Shown piece after piece: positions 5,144-8,517 of a stretch of DNA of 8,517 bases. The DNA comes from Vulcanimicrobiota bacterium. GTDB lineage: Bacteria; Vulcanimicrobiota; Vulcanimicrobiia; Vulcanimicrobiales; Vulcanimicrobiaceae. Numbering within the stretch: position 1 is the first letter of the stretch; the number at the start of each line of letters is the position of its first letter. The stretch covers positions 1 through 8,517 of the forward strand of contig JABCZE010000048.1 in the NCBI GenBank assembly GCA_013289785.1, read 5' to 3'. The translations under genes and the position numbers were made by a program. Below the pieces are notes generated by a model. The model was not told where the DNA came from and made no database searches. It was given only the letters and a program-made list of their open reading frames with translations.

Positions 5144-7888
5144 TTACGGGTGCTTTCCGACTAAGAACTGGTAGCTGAAATAGACTGTTCGAAACGGTAA
5201 ACCGAACTGTTCGTCCGCGGCGACGCCAATGTACGGCGCATACGCGGATGGTTTGGCATACTGGTTGAGGGGCAGCGGCACGCCTTCACCGATCAACCCC
5301 GCAATCGTCGCGTATTGGTTGAAGGCATTCAAAACGGTGGCGGTTAGGACGCCCGGGCCCAGCGGATAGCCGGCGGTGAAGTCGCTGTAGTCGTAGGCGG
5401 GGAGCGATTTGGTGTTGCCGGCGGAGACCGTGTAGAGCGTGTAACGCAAGTCGAGTCCGTTACCGAAGGTGTAGTCGGCACCGACGTTGGCGGTGTGAAG
5501 CGGCACACGCGGCAACTGCGAGAACGGAATCAGAGTGAGGTTGTCTTCGAGCAGCGGCGTCGTCGCGCCGAGCAGCGTCGTCGACGTCAGAGCCCAGTCG
5601 TAGTCGAAGTACAGTTGCTTCGTCGCGCGGTAGCGGCCGCTGAGATCGGCGCCCTTGGCGCGCATCGTTCCGACGTTGTAGTTACCGGTCAAACCGAGCA
5701 GAGAAGGCGCGATTGCATTTCCACACTTTGCCCCGACGGCGTTGAGGAACTGTTGAAGCAGCCCGGGAGGAATGAAACCGGTTCCGGTCTGTTGGGTCGA
5801 AACGATCGTTGAATAAAGCTTGTCGAAAACGTTGGTGTTGTAGAGCGTCAACTGCGTCTGCGAGCCATTCGTCCAGCTATGCGTGTACGCGACCTCTTCA
5901 TCGACGCCGCGTTCAGGCTTGATTGCCGACGTTGGGGTCGTGCCGATAGAGTTCAAGCCGCCGCAAGTGATGGCGGCGCCACCACCGGCTCCGATGATGT
6001 CGTCGTTGGGCACGTAGCTCTTATTGAGCATGTCTTGGCTCGGTTGCGTCGTCGTCGACCCAAACGAACCACGCACGATGTCGTGCCTAGCCACGCGGTC
6101 GACCACAGAAAGCCGCACATCGACGTACGTCGTGTTCGTTGCGCTCGCGTGCTTGTCCCAAATGTTTGCGAAGGCCGCAAACGGCGAACCTGCTGGATGG
6201 TAGACGTCCCGCGCAAAAAAGGCTGTCTCCCACGCGTAGGGGTTCGAGGAGCTGCTCGAAATCGAGGTACCGTTGTTCGAATGCTCCGACATGAAATACG
6301 CATTGTTCAGGTAGGACGTTCCGAGCTCGAAGTCGTTGTTGGTGCTCAGCAAATCGTCGCTGCTGATGAAGCCGCTCTCGTTGACTCCCGTATCGCGCCA
6401 GGACGCGTTCGATCCCGGATAGGTGTAATACGGCAACTGAAACGTTCGGTCCCACGGGTTATTGTAGAGACTGTTGTACATCGTCGTGCGAAAGACCGAG
6501 TTGCCGGTTTGATATTGATACGTCAGGCTGTTGTCGTAGAGGTGAAAGGCTTGCCACGCGGGTCCCGCACCCTGCCAACCGGTGTTGAAGGCGGCATACT
6601 GTTGGGGGGTCTGGCACGTAATTCCGCCATCGGGCGCTCCGGTAGGCCCAAACCCATTGAGTAGTCCGAGCGCGTTGGTGGCCGGAAAAGTTCCCGTGGG
6701 ACAGTAGTATGCACCCGACGAGCCTGGCTTATAGGAAGTGAGCTGCTGATTTCCGCGCGCGAGCGCGGTCGGATACGGAAGGAAATCACCGTCGCCGTTA
6801 CCAGTCTTGTCTTCCCATCGGGAGCTCGTTACGTTGCTGTACGTCAGGCTATTTTTCGGATCGAAGTTATAGACAAACTTGACGAGGCCGGCCCGAATCG
6901 TCGTAGCCGAATCATCGGTGTAAACGCCGAGATCGTGAATCGGCCCGGAAAGCACGGACTGGTCAAAGGCAGCGCCGGGCTGGTAGAAGTTAGCGTTGCG
7001 GAAAGGGCCGTCGAGATATCCCGTGCCAAACGCGACGGCGTAGCCGAGCTTCCCGACCGTCCCGGTCCCACGCAGGCTCGTCGAAAGCTGCTGGAAAGTA
7101 CCGTATCCTTGAGTGAACGACGTCTGGTCTACTGGTGTTGGATCGAGCGTTTGAAAGTTAATGACACCGCCGATGGCATCGACGCCGACCAGGTTGCTGG
7201 CGGAGCCGTACAGGACGGTCGTGTCGCCAAATGGATAGACCGGTGATAGATTGTAGTTGTAGCCGCCTTTGACGCCGTAGGCGATTGGATGGCCGTCGAT
7301 GGCTGCTTCGGTTTCCAGCGTGCCGATGCCGCGGATGTTAAGGTTGATGTCGTCGGCAAGCGCAGCCGTGTCACCCGTGATTCCGTTGTTGACGCCCGGC
7401 AGGGTTTGGAGCGCGTCTGCGATGCGGATGATACCCTGACGGTCCAGCTCTTCGGTGTTCACCGTTCTGGTAAACGAGCTGGCTTGTTGCAGCGAGTCGC
7501 TGGCGCGCGTCGACGTTACCGCAATCGTGCTAAGGTTGCTGGTACCGCGGTGCATCGAAAGGGTCGTCTTGATCGCGACCGCGCCAACCGTGATGGGCTC
7601 GGAAATGGTCGGCTGGTAGTCGTTTCTACTCAGCGAGAGCACGAAGCGGCCGACGGGAACGGCCGTCAAGATAAAGCGACCGGTCGAGTCCGTTCGAGTC
7701 ACGAGACTCGTTCCTACGAGGCGTACTTCGACGTTGGGAAGGGGCGAGCCGTTGGAGGCATCGACAACCGAGCCGACGACGCTGCCGATGGGCGCCTCGG
7801 TAGGCGCTGCAACGGCGGGGATAGCGAAGATAAACGCGATCGCGAGCGCTGCAAGCGCACGCGAAACGCGTGAGTAAGCGAATTCCAC
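5144..7888 (-). CDS. TonB-dependent outer-membrane receptor with carboxypeptidase-regulatory-like domain
   Basis: A 914-residue outer-membrane receptor for energy-driven uptake of an unidentified ligand. The signal peptide is about residues 1-28 (hydrophobic core ALAALAIAFIFAIPAVAA). Residues 35-112 form a CarboxypepD-regulatory-like beta sandwich (GSVVGSVVDASNGSPLPNV, DSTGRFILTAVPVG). The plug is about 135-250: LDRQGIIRIADALQTLPGV at 148-166, NLNIRGIGT at 183-191, then VLYGSASNLVGVDAIGGVIN at 225-244, the classical plug end. Residues 255-914 give the barrel, rich in Tyr, Asn, Thr and Ser with aromatic-ended strands, including VYFSYQFLVG near the C-terminus. The chain ends in KHP rather than the common terminal Phe. 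C396 and C425 flank a Gly/Pro-rich stretch and may close an extracellular loop. The GTG start at 7886-7888 is supported by AAGGAG six bases upstream. No TonB, ExbB or ExbD gene is in view. A siderophore, cofactor, sugar or peptide ligand cannot be told apart. Confidence 0.92.
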   Translation of the reverse strand: MEFAYSRVSRALAALAIAFIFAIPAVAAPTEAPIGSVVGSVVDASNGSPLPNVEVRLVGTSLVTRTDSTGRFILTAVPVGRFVLSLSRNDYQPTISEPITVGAVAIKTTLSMHRGTSNLSTIAVTSTRASDSLQQASSFTRTVNTEELDRQGIIRIADALQTLPGVNNGITGDTAALADDINLNIRGIGTLETEAAIDGHPIAYGVKGGYNYNLSPVYPFGDTTVLYGSASNLVGVDAIGGVINFQTLDPTPVDQTSFTQGYGTFQQLSTSLRGTGTVGKLGYAVAFGTGYLDGPFRNANFYQPGAAFDQSVLSGPIHDLGVYTDDSATTIRAGLVKFVYNFDPKNSLTYSNVTSSRWEDKTGNGDGDFLPYPTALARGNQQLTSYKPGSSGAYYCPTGTFPATNALGLLNGFGPTGAPDGGITCQTPQQYAAFNTGWQGAGPAWQAFHLYDNSLTYQYQTGNSVFRTTMYNSLYNNPWDRTFQLPYYTYPGSNASWRDTGVNESGFISSDDLLSTNNDFELGTSYLNNAYFMSEHSNNGTSISSSSSNPYAWETAFFARDVYHPAGSPFAAFANIWDKHASATNTTYVDVRLSVVDRVARHDIVRGSFGSTTTQPSQDMLNKSYVPNDDIIGAGGGAAITCGGLNSIGTTPTSAIKPERGVDEEVAYTHSWTNGSQTQLTLYNTNVFDKLYSTIVSTQQTGTGFIPPGLLQQFLNAVGAKCGNAIAPSLLGLTGNYNVGTMRAKGADLSGRYRATKQLYFDYDWALTSTTLLGATTPLLEDNLTLIPFSQLPRVPLHTANVGADYTFGNGLDLRYTLYTVSAGNTKSLPAYDYSDFTAGYPLGPGVLTATVLNAFNQYATIAGLIGEGVPLPLNQYAKPSAYAPYIGVAADEQFGLPFRTVYFSYQFLVGKHP

Positions 7889-8517
7889 GCGAATCTCCTT
7901 GTGGTAGACGTAGCAAAAGAATGGTGCGCGAATTCCGCACCATCAGGAGGTCCGCGTTTACAAAGTCGAAAGGCGTGAAGGGTGCGCCGGCGCCTCGGCG
8001 TGCGAAGCTTGAACGCAAGGTCGTGCGCGCGCGGCCGCACCGCACCGCTATGGCGGCACAGAAAGGCTTCGATTACTTCGGCGATGGCGTCGCGATGTGA
8101 GATCAGCCAGCGTGCGACGGCGTAGACGATCCCCGCGCCCAACGCGGCGCAGATGACGGTCGTGCCGGCGCCCAAAGGAATCGAGCCCCCGAAGACGTCA
8201 GCTAGGCGCGTGATTGGGTCGCCGGCCAGACGATCGTCCAAGCACTCCATCGCCGGGACGAGCGCTAGGCTCGCGGCGATCGTCGAAAAGAAGAGCAGGA
8301 TCCGCTGGCGGACGGAGAACGCCGCTTGAGGCAGGCGGTAGCGGTTGGTCGCGGCCACTTCGCAACAGATGCGAAGTCCCCGGACGGCGAGGAACAACGC
8401 GATCAGCAGCGCCACGCCGCTCGCGACCTCGCGCGACGCATGCGCCACGTCGTCGTAGGTATCGTGGGAGAGCGCAAAGTCACCCACGACATCAATCACA
8501 TAGTGCGCCAGCACCGC
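7714..8517 (-). CDS. Three-helix membrane protein, 5' end cut by window edge; 3' end uncertain
   Basis: The frame is open from the right edge (first in-window start GTG at 8512-8514; the true start may be outside). It is not a family I can name. The first 27 residues are His/Asp-rich (AHYVIDVVGDFALSHDTYDD). Three hydrophobic helices follow at about 28-46 (VASGVALLIALFLAVRGL), 70-88 (RILLFFSTIAASLALVP) and 112-136 (GAGTTVICAALGAGIVYAVA). A charged stretch then leads to an arginine-rich cytoplasmic-looking tail (RTPRRRR near 170). Up to about 8050 the other two frames carry stops, so this frame is real there. Beyond that it loses protein character and runs to a stop at 7714, overlapping the receptor gene by 175 bp. 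The authentic end is probably near 7950, with a lost stop or a frameshift (a TAA lies in the adjacent frame near 7953). Placed just upstream of the receptor, it may be in the same operon. Confidence 0.6.
   Translation of the reverse strand, partial: AVLAHYVIDVVGDFALSHDTYDDVAHASREVASGVALLIALFLAVRGLRICCEVAATNRYRLPQAAFSVRQRILLFFSTIAASLALVPAMECLDDRLAGDPITRLADVFGGSIPLGAGTTVICAALGAGIVYAVARWLISHRDAIAEVIEAFLCRHSGAVRPRAHDLAFKLRTPRRRRTLHAFRLCKRGPPDGAEFAHHSFATSTTRRFAWNSLTHAFRVRLQRSRSRLSSLSPPLQRLPRRPSAASSARLSMPPTARPFPTSKYAS
7895..7900 (-). promoter_or_regulatory. Ribosome binding site of the TonB-dependent receptor
   Basis: A perfect AAGGAG on the minus strand, six bases before the GTG at 7886-7888. It is the strongest ribosome site in the window and decides this non-ATG start. 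Confidence 0.8.
7921..7943 (-). repeat. Perfect inverted repeat upstream of the receptor gene
   Basis: ATGGTGCG (7921-7928) and CGCACCAT (7936-7943 on the + strand) pair exactly when read on either strand, leaving a seven-base centre containing GAATTC. On the minus strand the stem is followed by TCTTTTGC and then, 20 bases on, the receptor ribosome site. It could be a weak terminator of the upstream membrane gene, a leader hairpin of the receptor mRNA, or a dyad operator for a repressor controlling the receptor. The sequence alone does not decide. Confidence 0.5.

Noticed and set aside
5879..6664. A 261-codon plus-strand frame opposite the receptor barrel
   Set aside because: It lies antisense to strong TonB-receptor coding sequence and its product is Arg/Val-rich without recognisable features.
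7889..8000. Sigma-70-like promoter for the receptor
   Set aside because: No -35 and -10 pair at suitable spacing could be found by eye; TTGTAA near 7955 has no matching -10.
1..8517. CRISPR array, tRNA, rRNA, insertion sequence or phage genes
   Set aside because: No regularly spaced repeats, cloverleaf, transposase motif or flanking terminal repeats were seen on either strand.

Overview
The window is GC-rich and almost fully coding. It holds eight or nine genes in three blocks. Secreted glycosidase, TonB-dependent receptor and YceI genes imply a diderm bacterium. Frequent GTG/TTG starts, a lone RskA-type domain and a DUF4081-GNAT protein suggest an uncultured lineage such as Eremiobacterota (WPS-2) or a neighbour. 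That placement is a guess from general gene character, not from a marker gene.

Block 1 (about 1-2180, minus strand) is a secreted GH20 beta-N-acetylhexosaminidase, followed by the start of a multi-spanning membrane protein that leaves the window. The membrane protein overlaps the 3' end of the glycosidase gene and has no visible standard start codon.

Block 2 (2172-3501, plus strand) runs divergently from block 1, and the two apparent GTG start regions overlap by 9 bp. It encodes a membrane-anchored, stand-alone RskA-type extracytoplasmic domain, followed by a two-domain GNAT acetyltransferase whose start overlaps the end of the first gene.

Block 3 (3493-8517, minus strand) is an envelope module. 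In transcription order it holds: a three-helix membrane protein cut by the right edge; a 914-residue TonB-dependent receptor with an N-terminal carboxypeptidase-regulatory-like domain; a periplasmic YceI protein; a small Ser/Thr-rich secreted protein; and a small secreted protein with an AHIH motif and a conserved-looking Cys pair. Hairpins lie before the receptor, between receptor and yceI, and between the last two small genes, but none is followed by a proper T-tract. They could tune expression along one transcript. Block 3 converges with block 2, and the stop codons overlap by 9 bp.

The best candidate for an undescribed system is block 3: an outer-membrane receptor with three exported small proteins and a membrane protein. 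The ligand cannot be told from the sequence. No rRNA, tRNA, CRISPR array, insertion sequence or phage gene was recognised. No non-coding stretch exceeds about 100 bases.
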